A DNA stretch of 34,146 nt from Deltaproteobacteria bacterium (GTDB lineage Bacteria > Desulfobacterota > Desulfuromonadia > Geobacterales > Pseudopelobacteraceae): assembly GCA_019162745.1 (NCBI GenBank), contig JAFLLC010000144.1:1-34146 (forward strand). The letters are read 5' to 3'. This document shows, piece by piece, positions 15,538 to 22,812 of the stretch. Positions within the stretch are counted from its first letter, which is position 1. Each line of letters begins with the position of its first letter. The notes under the pieces were generated by a model. That model did no database searches. It was not told where the DNA came from and was given only the letters and a program-made list of their open reading frames with translations. The position numbers were made by a program, and so were the translations under genes.

Positions 15538-17430
15538 CTACCCTTTCTGACTCTCCAGCTCATCCCAGCGCAGCAGAGCCGTTTCCAGTTCCTGTTCCAA
15601 CTCGGCCAGACGGGCATTAACGGCGACGACCTCGCCTCCGGCGCTTTTATAGAATTCAGGATCGGCCAGACGGGCGTGCAACCCTTCCTGTTCTTTCTCC
15701 CAGGCGGCAATCCGCTCCGGCAAACCCTCCAGTTCGCGCTGCTCGTTGAATGAAAGCTTGCGGACTTTTTCTTTTTGCGGCTTCCCCTTTTCCGGGGCAG
15801 CTTTCTGCGCCGCCTGGAGTGCGGCGGCGGCCTCAACTGCCGCCTGGCTCAGCCAGTCGTCATACCCGCCGACAAACTCCCGCACCGTACCGTCACCGGT
15901 GAGTACCAGCGTACTCGAGACAACGTTGTTGAGGAATTCACGGTCGTGGCTGACCAGCAGCAGCGTGCCGGGATATTCCATCAGCAGATCTTCGAGCAGG
16001 TCAAGCGTTTCGGCATCAAGATCGTTGGTCGGCTCATCCATCACCAGGATGTTGGAAGGCTTGGTAAAGAGTTTGGCCAGCAGCAGCCGGTTGCGCTCAC
16101 CGCCAGAAAGGATGCTGACCGGACTCCGGGCCCGCTCGGGCGAGAAGAGAAAATCCTGCAGATAGCCGATAATATGGCGCGGCTGACCGTTGATGATCAG
16201 CGTATCGTTCCCCTCACCCACATTCTCCTGCACACTTTTATCCATATCCAGCTGTTCGCGCAGCTGGTCAAAATAGATCACCTCACGGCGGGTTCCCAGC
16301 TTGATCTCCCCCTGCTGCGGTTCCAGTTCACCCAGCAGCAGGCGAAGCAGGGTCGTCTTGCCGGAGCCGTTCGGGCCGATGATCCCGATCCGGTCGCCGC
16401 GCATGATCGTGGTGGAGAGGTTCTGTACAATCGGCCTGCCGTCATAGGCAAAGGTCACACCGGTCATCTCGGCAACCAGCGCCCCGGAACGGTCTGCCAC
16501 CTGCATCTGGATTTTGGCGGTCCCCTGCCGTTCACGCCGCTGACGCGATTCTTCACGCAGTTTCTTTAAAGCCCGGACTCTCCCTTCATTACGGGTACGG
16601 CGGGCCTTGATCCCCTGCCTGACCCAGACCTCTTCCTGGGCCAGTTTCTTGTCGAACAGCGCCTGGCGGCTTATCTCCGCCTCCAGCAGAGCTTCGCGCC
16701 GCTCCACAAATTCATCGTAGCCACAGGGAAAGGCGTAGATCCGCCCCCGATCCAGTTCTGCCACCCGATTGGCAAGACGCCGGGCAAAAGAGCGGTCATG
16801 GGTGACGAACAGCACCGTCTTGACGTTTTTAGCGAGAAATTCCTCCAGCCAGAGGATCGTATCAATATCCAGATGGTTGGTCGGCTCGTCCAGAATCAGG
16901 ATATCGGGGTTGGATACGAGGGCGCGGGCCAGCAGCACGCGACGTTTGGTGCCACCGGAAAGCTCGGTAAATTCCGCCTCGGCGTCCAGATCGAGCCGGT
17001 TCAACACCCGCTCCACCTCCTGATGCAGGTTCCAGCCGTCGTTCTCCTCCAGCTCCTTTTGCAGCGCTTCCAGCCGGGCCAGCATCTTATCACTGCAATC
17101 ATGTGCCAGTTCGTGGCTGACGTGGTGGTATTCAGCCAGGGTTGCCGCTGCGGTGCCCATGCCGGACGCGACCACGTCAAAGACATTCCCGGCCAGTCCC
17201 TGCGGCACATCCTGCGTCAGCGCCGCCACTTTGAGCCCCTGCTGCCGCTGCACTTCACCACCCTCAGGAGGGAGATCACCGCCGATCAGTTTCAGCAGCG
17301 TCGATTTACCGCTGCCGTTGCGCCCCATCAGGCAGAGCCGGTCGCCAGCTTCGATCTGCAGGTTGATACCGTTGAAAAGTGGTGGCCCACCGAAGGCCAG
17401 GGTTATGTCGCGAAGTGATATTAGTGCCAC
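15538..17430 (-). CDS. uup: ABC-F family ATPase, Uup-like
   Basis: The 630-residue product has two ABC ATPase domains and no membrane segment, as in ABC-F ribosome- or nucleic-acid-associated ATPases. Domain 1: Walker A GRNGSGKST (36-44), signature LSGGTKRR, Walker B ILDEPTNHLD. The linker has KARRTRNEGRVRALKKLREE, typical of Uup. Domain 2: GPNGSGKTT, LSGGERNR, VMDEPTNDLD. After ~540 comes an Ala/Lys-rich stretch and a coiled coil, the DNA-binding-type tail of Uup. The start is a GTG at 17430 with GAGGT upstream; no ATG gives a better N-terminus before LISLRDI. Convergent to hsdR, with a shared terminator. Confidence 0.9.
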   Translation of the reverse strand: MALISLRDITLAFGGPPLFNGINLQIEAGDRLCLMGRNGSGKSTLLKLIGGDLPPEGGEVQRQQGLKVAALTQDVPQGLAGNVFDVVASGMGTAAATLAEYHHVSHELAHDCSDKMLARLEALQKELEENDGWNLHQEVERVLNRLDLDAEAEFTELSGGTKRRVLLARALVSNPDILILDEPTNHLDIDTILWLEEFLAKNVKTVLFVTHDRSFARRLANRVAELDRGRIYAFPCGYDEFVERREALLEAEISRQALFDKKLAQEEVWVRQGIKARRTRNEGRVRALKKLREESRQRRERQGTAKIQMQVADRSGALVAEMTGVTFAYDGRPIVQNLSTTIMRGDRIGIIGPNGSGKTTLLRLLLGELEPQQGEIKLGTRREVIYFDQLREQLDMDKSVQENVGEGNDTLIINGQPRHIIGYLQDFLFSPERARSPVSILSGGERNRLLLAKLFTKPSNILVMDEPTNDLDAETLDLLEDLLMEYPGTLLLVSHDREFLNNVVSSTLVLTGDGTVREFVGGYDDWLSQAAVEAAAALQAAQKAAPEKGKPQKEKVRKLSFNEQRELEGLPERIAAWEKEQEGLHARLADPEFYKSAGGEVVAVNARLAELEQELETALLRWDELESQKG

Positions 17431-17679
17431 GGGTACCTCATAGATGTATTAACTGGGTGTTATTTTACGGGTTAAAGGACAGGCTGTAAGCCCGACGGAT
17501 GAAAGAGCACTTCGGCTATCTGTTTCTTTGAACCCGCCATACAATAGCATAAAGAAGAATGGAGGTTATAGCATTCATTCCTCGATGTGCTGAATATCGA
17601 GATAGTCACAATACCTCACGGATAACAGATACTTGATAATGGAACCGAGATCCTCCCAGAATTTTTATTAAGCCTCCTG

Positions 17680-17707
17680 TTGACTTGGCAGCAATCTTTG
17701 CTAGATT
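17680..17707 (+). promoter_or_regulatory. Candidate promoter for the cytochrome c gene
   Basis: TTGACT (17680-17685) and TAGATT (17702-17707) are separated by 16 bp and lie 33 bp before the start codon. The gap upstream (17431-17679) is shared with the divergent uup gene and shows no other clear element. Confidence 0.5.
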
Positions 17708-17739
17708 TATGCTGGTACTCAACCCGAAGGAGGATGGAT

Positions 17740-18060
17740 ATGAAACGACTTGCAGGATTGGTTATTTGCGGTGGGCTACTCTGTGTCAATGGAGCGTGGG
17801 CGGCAGCAGCACCCTCACTCAAAAGCGGGCAGGAGCTCTTTGCGAGCGATAAACTCGGCACCTCCGGCAAGAGCTGCGACTCCTGTCATCCAGGTGGAAA
17901 AGGCCTTAATATTTCTGCAGTATTGAGTGACGACGACTTGGCCGACACCATCAATGGCTGCATTGCCGGCCCGCTCAAGGGAAAGCCGCTCGCCCCGGAA
18001 TCGGCCGACATGAAGTCGCTGCTGCTCTACCTCAAAAGTTTGGCAGGGGCGTATAAATGA
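17740..18060 (+). CDS. Monoheme c-type cytochrome, periplasmic
   Basis: A 106-residue small class I cytochrome c. The ATG at 17740 is chosen because AAGGAGG ends 6 bases before it; an in-frame ATG at 17734 directly abuts that site. Residues 1-~21 are a signal peptide (MKRLAGLVICGGLL... ending AWA). The single heme-binding motif CDSCH lies at ~48-52, followed by PGGKGLN. ADMKSLLLYLK near the C-terminus carries the probable axial methionine and the final helix. It would be exported and matured in the periplasm as a small electron carrier. A promoter precedes it and an intrinsic terminator follows, so it is monocistronic. Confidence 0.85.
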   Translation: MKRLAGLVICGGLLCVNGAWAAAAPSLKSGQELFASDKLGTSGKSCDSCHPGGKGLNISAVLSDDDLADTINGCIAGPLKGKPLAPESADMKSLLLYLKSLAGAYK

Positions 18061-18081
18061 CATCTGTAAAAACTTCCAAAG

Positions 18082-18127
18082 CAAACGCTCCACCAGCATT
18101 AGCTGAAGGAGCGTTTGTATTTTTTAT
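18082..18127 (+). terminator. Rho-independent terminator of the cytochrome c gene
   Basis: CAAACGCTCC (18082-18091) pairs perfectly with GGAGCGTTTG (18108-18117) around a 16-base loop, followed by TATTTTTTAT. It begins 22 bp after the cytochrome stop codon and may also act on the convergent NifU-like gene. Confidence 0.85.
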
Positions 18128-18139
18128 ACTGTGTGCAAA

Positions 18140-18361
18140 TCAGACCTGAACAACTTCCTTGACGCCAGGAATCTGCTCCTTCATAGCGGCTTCAATCCCC
18201 ATCTTCAGGGTCATGGTGGACATCGGGCAGCTGCCGCAGGCACCCTTCAGGCGTACCTTGACAATACCGTCTTCCGTGACTTCAACCAGCTCTACATCAC
18301 CGCCATCGTTCTGCAACATGGGGCGAATCTGTTCAAGAACCCTCAGCACTTCTTCTTTCAT
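18140..18361 (-). CDS. NifU C-terminal domain Fe-S scaffold protein
   Basis: The 73-residue product is a stand-alone NifU-C (Nfu-type) domain. [11 protein letters not shown] near residues 18-28 and the cluster-binding CGSCPMST (residues 42-49; Cys42 and Cys45) are diagnostic. Two monomers normally bridge one 4Fe-4S cluster for delivery to apo-proteins. AAAGGAG lies 8 bases before the ATG. It is the last gene of a minus-strand run (ABC-F, aspartase, this gene), separated from aspA by 72 bp that hold a G-rich repeat. Fumarate and aspartate metabolism in such anaerobes uses many Fe-S enzymes, but a specific partner is not shown. Confidence 0.92.
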   Translation of the reverse strand: MKEEVLRVLEQIRPMLQNDGGDVELVEVTEDGIVKVRLKGACGSCPMSTMTLKMGIEAAMKEQIPGVKEVVQV

Positions 18362-18391
18362 CTGTTAATCTCCTTTGTATGTGGTGTTGCG

Positions 18392-18430
18392 CCCTCCCCC
18401 TCCCTTGACAAGGGGAGGGACGGGGAGGGG
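18392..18430. repeat. G-rich palindromic repeat with quadruplex motif
   Basis: CCCTCCCCCTCCCTTG is followed by CAAGGGGAGGGACGGGG and AGGGG, giving a hairpin and four G runs with loops of 1, 2 and 1 bases on the plus strand. It fills the short gap between aspA and the NifU-like gene. It resembles the element inside hsdM at 8711-8772 in sequence and layout. It could attenuate or terminate the minus-strand aspA transcript. Confidence 0.6.
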
Positions 18431-18433
18431 TTT

Positions 18434-19828
18434 CTATTTCGGCAGGCCCGGCTCTGTCAGATGCTCCGGCTGCATGATTTTTTCAAATTCATCCTCAGCC
18501 ATCAACTTCTGCTTCAGAACGATTTCACGAATGCTCCTGCCGGTGGCGACCGATTCCTTGGCGATGGCGGCCGAGGCGTTGTAGCCGATGTACGGTGCCA
18601 ACACGGTCACCAGGCCGAGCGAATCTTCCAGATATCTGCGGCAGCGCGCTTCGTTTGCTGTTATTCCGTTTATACAGGATTCGGTAAATTTCTGCACGCA
18701 ATTCTTGAGCAATTCCATTGAAAAAGTCAGATTCCAGGAGATAAGCGGCATCATCACATTCAGCTCCAGTTGCCCCGCCTGTGCCGACAGCATGACAGCC
18801 TGATCGCACCCGATGACCTGGAAACAGACCATGTTGACCATCTCGGCCATGGAGGGATTGATCTTGCCCGGCATGATCGATGAACCGGGCTGGATAGCGG
18901 GGAGGCGGATTTCATCAAATCCGGTGCGGGGGCCGGAAGCCAGCAGACGCAGGTCGTTGGCGATCCGCCCGAGGTTGACCGCCGTGCGCCGCAGCGCAGA
19001 CGAAAGAGCCAGAAAAGGGTCCATGTTCTGCATCGCCTCGAACAGATCGGCGGAGGCGACCAGCGGGAATCCGGTGGCAAGCGTCAGCTCTTCGATCATG
19101 GCGGTTATATAGGCAGGTTCGGCATTCAGACCGGTGCCGACGGCGGTGCCGCCGATCCCAAGTTCCAGCAGTGCGGGAATGCATGCTTCCAATCCCTCGC
19201 GGTTCTTGCGGATTGCGGCGGAATACGCGCCGAACTCCTGTCCCATCCGGATCGGCACGGCATCCTGCAGATGGGTGCGCCCCGATTTCAGGATATGGTC
19301 GAACTCCTCCCCCTTGGCGGCGAGAGCCAGCTCAAGCCTTTCAAGCCACTCCAGCAGCGGGTCGAGCATCTCCAGCGAAGCGAGACGAATCGCAGTCGGA
19401 ATGACATCGTTGGTCGATTGGGCCATGTTGACGTGGTCATTCGGGTGGAGGGTGGAGAAATCGCCCCGCTCGCGCCCCAACAGTTCCAGCGCCCGGTTGG
19501 CAAGTACCTCGTTGACGTTCATGTTATGTGATGTCCCGGCCCCGGCCTGGAAGGGATCGACGACGAACTGGTCGGCCAGCGCCCCGGCCAGCACCTCATC
19601 GGCAGCGGCCACGATGGCGTCGCCGATCTCGACCGCCAGCCTGCCGGTGGAGATATTGGCCTGCGCCGCGCACCGCTTGATGACCACCGTCCCCCAGACA
19701 AAGGCCGGGTGCGGCTTCAAACCGGAGATTGGAAAGTTCTGCACCGCCCGAGCGGTCTGTGCTCCGTAGTAGGCCTCGGCCGGAACCGACATCTCCCCCA
19801 TGGAATCTTTTTCAATGCGTGTGGCCAT
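18434..19828 (-). CDS. aspA: Aspartate ammonia-lyase
   Basis: The 464-residue product belongs to the fumarase/aspartase superfamily. It should convert L-aspartate to fumarate and ammonia. FQAGAGTSHNMNVNEVLANR (~residues 93-112) has the aspartase form FQAGAGTS rather than the fumarase form FQTGSGT. GRTHLQDAVPI and the signature loop GSSIMPGKINP with the catalytic Ser are present, and CINGITAN plus SIREIVL near the C-terminus also match aspartases. The length is normal. GGAGGTG precedes the ATG, and the upstream ABC-F gene ends only 12 bp away, so the two are probably co-transcribed. Class II fumarase is the main alternative. Together with the exported asparaginase 3 kb away it forms an asparagine-to-fumarate route. 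Confidence 0.85.
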   Translation of the reverse strand: MATRIEKDSMGEMSVPAEAYYGAQTARAVQNFPISGLKPHPAFVWGTVVIKRCAAQANISTGRLAVEIGDAIVAAADEVLAGALADQFVVDPFQAGAGTSHNMNVNEVLANRALELLGRERGDFSTLHPNDHVNMAQSTNDVIPTAIRLASLEMLDPLLEWLERLELALAAKGEEFDHILKSGRTHLQDAVPIRMGQEFGAYSAAIRKNREGLEACIPALLELGIGGTAVGTGLNAEPAYITAMIEELTLATGFPLVASADLFEAMQNMDPFLALSSALRRTAVNLGRIANDLRLLASGPRTGFDEIRLPAIQPGSSIMPGKINPSMAEMVNMVCFQVIGCDQAVMLSAQAGQLELNVMMPLISWNLTFSMELLKNCVQKFTESCINGITANEARCRRYLEDSLGLVTVLAPYIGYNASAAIAKESVATGRSIREIVLKQKLMAEDEFEKIMQPEHLTEPGLPK

Positions 19829-19840
19829 GATTCACCTCCA

Positions 19841-21790
19841 TCAAACAGAAAGTTCTTCCCACTCCTCATACAACTTTTCCAGCCGGGCATTCAGCTCGGC
19901 GTGACGCTCGCCCCCCTGCACTCCCCGCTCCGGGTCATCGAAGAAACCGGGCGCATTCATCTCGGACTCCACCACCGCCAGCTCCTTTTCGACCTTTGCA
20001 ATCTCTGCCTCAATCTCGCCCATCCGCTTCTGGCGGGATTGATCGTCGCGCTTGCGCCTCTTTTCCTCTTCCCGGTCCTTGAGCCGCACCTCCTTGTTCT
20101 GAGGAGGCAGCAGCGCCGGAGAAGGATCGCCGGCGGCTTCCGGTGAGATTGAGCCAGGGGTTGCAGGCGCAGCGGTCGCAGCAGCGGGCGTTCCCGCTTT
20201 CTTCCCCAGATAATATTCGTAATCACCGAAGTAATTTTCTACGCCGCCCCCCTCTACCTCAACCACCCGTGTCGCCAGGGCGTTGACAAAATAGCGGTCA
20301 TGCGAAACGAACACCACGGTGCCGTCGAAACTCTTCAAGGCATCCAGCAGCACCTCCTTGCTGTTCAGGTCGAGATGGTTAGTCGGTTCGTCCATCAGCA
20401 ACAGGTTGGAGGGGCGGAGCAGCATCTTCGCCAGGGCCAGGCGATTGCGCTCGCCGCCGGAAAGGACACTGACCTTTTTGTGGATGTCATCTCCCGAAAA
20501 GAGGAAAGCCCCCAGAATGTCGCGCAGCTTCGGCACCATGTCGTACGGAGCTTCCGCATAAAGTTCATCGTAGGCCGTGCGGCTCTGATCCAGGGCATTG
20601 GCCTGATCCTGAGCGAAATAATCCATGCTGACATTGTGCCCGATGATCCGCTCGCCCCCTTGGAATTCTCCCCCGGCCAGCACCGCCATCAGGGTCGATT
20701 TCCCGGCGCCGTTGTGTCCGACCAGGGCGACCCGCTCCCCTTTTTCAATATTCAGATCAATCTTGTTCAGAACGACATGATCGCCGAACGAGCGTGTCAA
20801 CCCCTTCAGCTCCACCACGCTCTTGCCGCTCTTGGGCGCTTCCGGGAACTGAAAGCGGATACGTTTCCGTTCGGGAGGGAGCACGATCCGCTCAACCTTT
20901 TCCAGCTGCTTGACGCGAGACTGCACCTGTGAAGCCTTGTTGGCCTGATAGCGGAAGCGGCGGATGAAATCCTCAGTCTTTTCGACCTCCTCATCCTGAA
21001 TTCGCTTGGCATTGCGCAGGGCGGTGACCCGCTCCTCCCGCTGCAGGAGATAACGGGAATAATTGCAATGATAATCCGCCAGAGTGTGGTTCCAGACCTC
21101 GGCAATGCGGCTGCAGACGCTGTCCATGAAAAAACGGTCGTGGGAAACGAGAACCACCGAACCGGGATAGGCGCAGAGATACGCCTCCAGCCAGTTGCGC
21201 GCTTCGAGATCCAGATGGTTGGTCGGTTCGTCCAGCAGCAGGACATCCGGCTTCTGCAGCAGCAGGCGGGCCAGGGCGATGCGCATCTGCCAGCCGCCGG
21301 AGAATTCGCCACAGTCGCGAGCCCAGTCCGACTGCACAAAACCGAGCCCCTTCAGCACGGTGCCGATTTCGGCCTCCATCGTATAACCGCCGCCGTGGCG
21401 GAACTGCTCCTGCAGCTCGCCGTATCTCATCAGAATCTGATCGTGTTCAGGGGAATCGTGCGGGAGGCGTTCCAGATCGAGCCCGATCCGGTGTAGCTCC
21501 ACCTCCATCGCCAGCAGTTCGGAGAGCGCGGAGCGGGCTTCATGGAACAGACTCTGACCGGACGTGACGATGCCGTCCTGCGGCAGATAGGAAGCCTTGG
21601 CCCCCCGAGCGAACTGGATCTCGCCCGATGACGGCTCGGTCAAGCCGGCGATGATCTTCATCAGCGTTGATTTGCCGGCGCCGTTCTCACCGACCAGCGC
21701 CACCCGTTCACCCTTTTTAAGGTGCCAGGAGATGTTTGTGAAGAGCGGCTTGCCGGCGAAGTTTTTGGACAGATTGATTAGTTGGAGCAT
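19841..21790 (-). CDS. ABC-F family ATPase (YheS/YdiF-like)
   Basis: A 649-residue soluble twin-ABC protein. Domain 1: GENGAGKST (~36-44), FSGGWQMR, LLLDEPTNHLD. The interdomain linker contains RYQANKASQVQSRVKQLEKV, the P-site tRNA interaction region of ABC-F proteins. Domain 2: GHNGAGKST, LSGGERNR, LLMDEPTNHLD. After ~540 there is a Pro/Ala-rich spacer and a charged coiled coil. Probably a translation-associated ATPase; resistance to a ribosome-targeting drug is possible but not indicated. No Shine-Dalgarno sequence is seen before the ATG at 21790 (the bases there are CCTCCC), and a TACAAC box lies so close that a leaderless transcript is conceivable. It probably drives aspA downstream. Confidence 0.88.
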   Translation of the reverse strand: MLQLINLSKNFAGKPLFTNISWHLKKGERVALVGENGAGKSTLMKIIAGLTEPSSGEIQFARGAKASYLPQDGIVTSGQSLFHEARSALSELLAMEVELHRIGLDLERLPHDSPEHDQILMRYGELQEQFRHGGGYTMEAEIGTVLKGLGFVQSDWARDCGEFSGGWQMRIALARLLLQKPDVLLLDEPTNHLDLEARNWLEAYLCAYPGSVVLVSHDRFFMDSVCSRIAEVWNHTLADYHCNYSRYLLQREERVTALRNAKRIQDEEVEKTEDFIRRFRYQANKASQVQSRVKQLEKVERIVLPPERKRIRFQFPEAPKSGKSVVELKGLTRSFGDHVVLNKIDLNIEKGERVALVGHNGAGKSTLMAVLAGGEFQGGERIIGHNVSMDYFAQDQANALDQSRTAYDELYAEAPYDMVPKLRDILGAFLFSGDDIHKKVSVLSGGERNRLALAKMLLRPSNLLLMDEPTNHLDLNSKEVLLDALKSFDGTVVFVSHDRYFVNALATRVVEVEGGGVENYFGDYEYYLGKKAGTPAAATAAPATPGSISPEAAGDPSPALLPPQNKEVRLKDREEEKRRKRDDQSRQKRMGEIEAEIAKVEKELAVVESEMNAPGFFDDPERGVQGGERHAELNARLEKLYEEWEELSV

Positions 21791-21920
21791 GGGAGGTGTT
21801 GTAGCATAGTAGGGCTGAAATGGGCAAGTGTGAGGAGGTTTGCTGAATTATAAGTTATTCCATTTTGTCTTTTCCATGCCCTTCTCGCCTGTATTTCCAC
21901 CAGAAGGCACAATTTTCTCC

Positions 21921-22358
21921 TCACGCCGCTTTTTTAAGAGTTTCCCAACCGATGCAGGCCAACTGCACTGTTTTAGGGATAGGCCTGGAACCGGAACGAT
22001 AATGGGCGATCATGCGACGTGTCATGCCCAGGGCCTCAGCAGCAGTAGACAAAGACAGCTGGTTATTCTTGATCCATCCATCAAAGGCAACTGGAGAGAA
22101 CAAACCCGCTTGCTCACGACAAAGTTGATACAATCGGTCAGCCCCCATATCAAGACCACCCGGCCAGTCGAGGCCATGTCCCCATTCTTCAACCGCAACC
22201 TGGGAGAATAGGGCAGGATCTGCAAGCGGAGCCAGTGCTGCATAGCGGTTGATAGTCGTTGTCAGATCGCAATCAAGGGTTTCTGCTCTGTTCCAGGTAA
22301 TAAGCAGATGCAAGGGAGCAGTAACCTGTACAGCAGTAATCAGGGGGGCTTTGTTCAT
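21921..22358 (-). CDS. DUF2442 protein with a C-terminal helix-turn-helix
   Basis: The 145-residue product joins a DUF2442 domain to a DNA-binding motif. Residues ~1-85 show the DUF2442 pattern (PLADPALFSQV, GHGLDWPGGLDMGADRLY). Residues ~98-135 (LSLSTAAEALGMTRRMIAHY) read as a phage-repressor-type helix-turn-helix. The start overlaps the stop of the DUF4160 gene by 4 bp (ATGA), so both are made from one transcript. The gene order, sizes and the promoter operator resemble self-regulated toxin-antitoxin or addiction cassettes; I infer that this protein is the autorepressor. No toxin activity can be read from the sequence. Confidence 0.8.
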   Translation of the reverse strand: MNKAPLITAVQVTAPLHLLITWNRAETLDCDLTTTINRYAALAPLADPALFSQVAVEEWGHGLDWPGGLDMGADRLYQLCREQAGLFSPVAFDGWIKNNQLSLSTAAEALGMTRRMIAHYRSGSRPIPKTVQLACIGWETLKKAA

Positions 22359-22591
22359 AGGTTTAACCTCCGGTATTCTTCACACAGTTCGTTACGGTGC
22401 AACAGTATCCACGCGACGGCGGGTGTTATTCGTTTTTGAGGCCGGACCACACCGGCCAGTATTTTGAGAGAATCAAGGGCAACCGAAACGCGGGAGCCGT
22501 CTCGGAAGAGAATGTGTACGTGAGGAACGGGATGTTCTTCACCACCGTTGATGCGTATCTTCCAGTCGTTTTCACCGTGAGCAGTTGTCAT
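22355..22591 (-). CDS. DUF4160 domain protein
   Basis: The 78-residue product matches DUF4160. EEHPVPHVHILFRDG near residues 18-32 is the family's histidine box, and the remainder (ITPAVAWILLHRNELCEEY) is the usual C-terminal helix. DUF4160 and DUF2442 genes are commonly paired in bacterial accessory regions, and no biochemical function is established to my knowledge. It is the first gene of the cassette. The promoter at 22598-22626 places the transcription start at or within a base or two of the ATG, and no Shine-Dalgarno is present, so translation is probably leaderless. Confidence 0.82.
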   Translation of the reverse strand: MTTAHGENDWKIRINGGEEHPVPHVHILFRDGSRVSVALDSLKILAGVVRPQKRITPAVAWILLHRNELCEEYRRLNL

Positions 22592-22597
22592 GACTCG

Positions 22598-22626
22598 ATA
22601 GTAGTGTAATGGTTACACTGCGTCAA
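22598..22626 (-). promoter_or_regulatory. Promoter with embedded palindromic operator of the DUF4160/DUF2442 cassette
   Basis: On the minus strand TTGACG (22626-22621) and TACTAT (22603-22598) are separated by exactly 17 bp. The spacer is almost entirely a perfect palindrome, AGTGTAA-CCA-TTACACT (22619-22603). A bound dimer would block RNA polymerase directly. The DUF2442-HTH protein of the cassette is the natural candidate. Confidence 0.75.
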
Positions 22627-22743
22627 CAAAAAATTATCCGACGTCAAACCATATGAAATTGACAAAACATGGTAGACTTGAGAAATTAAGCTCCACGTTC
22701 TATCAGGGCTCTCAGGATGCGCCGCTCAGCAAGTTCTGTAACA

Positions 22744-22778
22744 AAAGAAACCTCCTGAATAATTCAGGAGGTTTCTTT
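22744..22778. terminator. Palindromic terminator downstream of asparaginase
   Basis: A perfect 17-bp inverted repeat (22744-22760 and 22762-22778), core GAAACCTCCTGAAT, lies 35 bp after the asparaginase stop codon on the minus strand. It is bounded by T-rich sequence on both strands, so it can work as an intrinsic terminator in either direction. Confidence 0.8.
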
Positions 22779-22812
22779 ATTCTAAATACTTACGCAATAA
22801 CCATCGGCAACA

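Noticed and set aside
15775-16569. 264-codon plus-strand frame opposite uup
   Set aside because: Shadow of a highly conserved twin-ATPase gene; the translated sequence is low in family-like motifs.
18131-18721. 196-codon plus-strand frame covering the NifU-like gene and the end of aspA
   Set aside because: It runs antisense through two real genes and through the G-rich repeat, and has no start signal.
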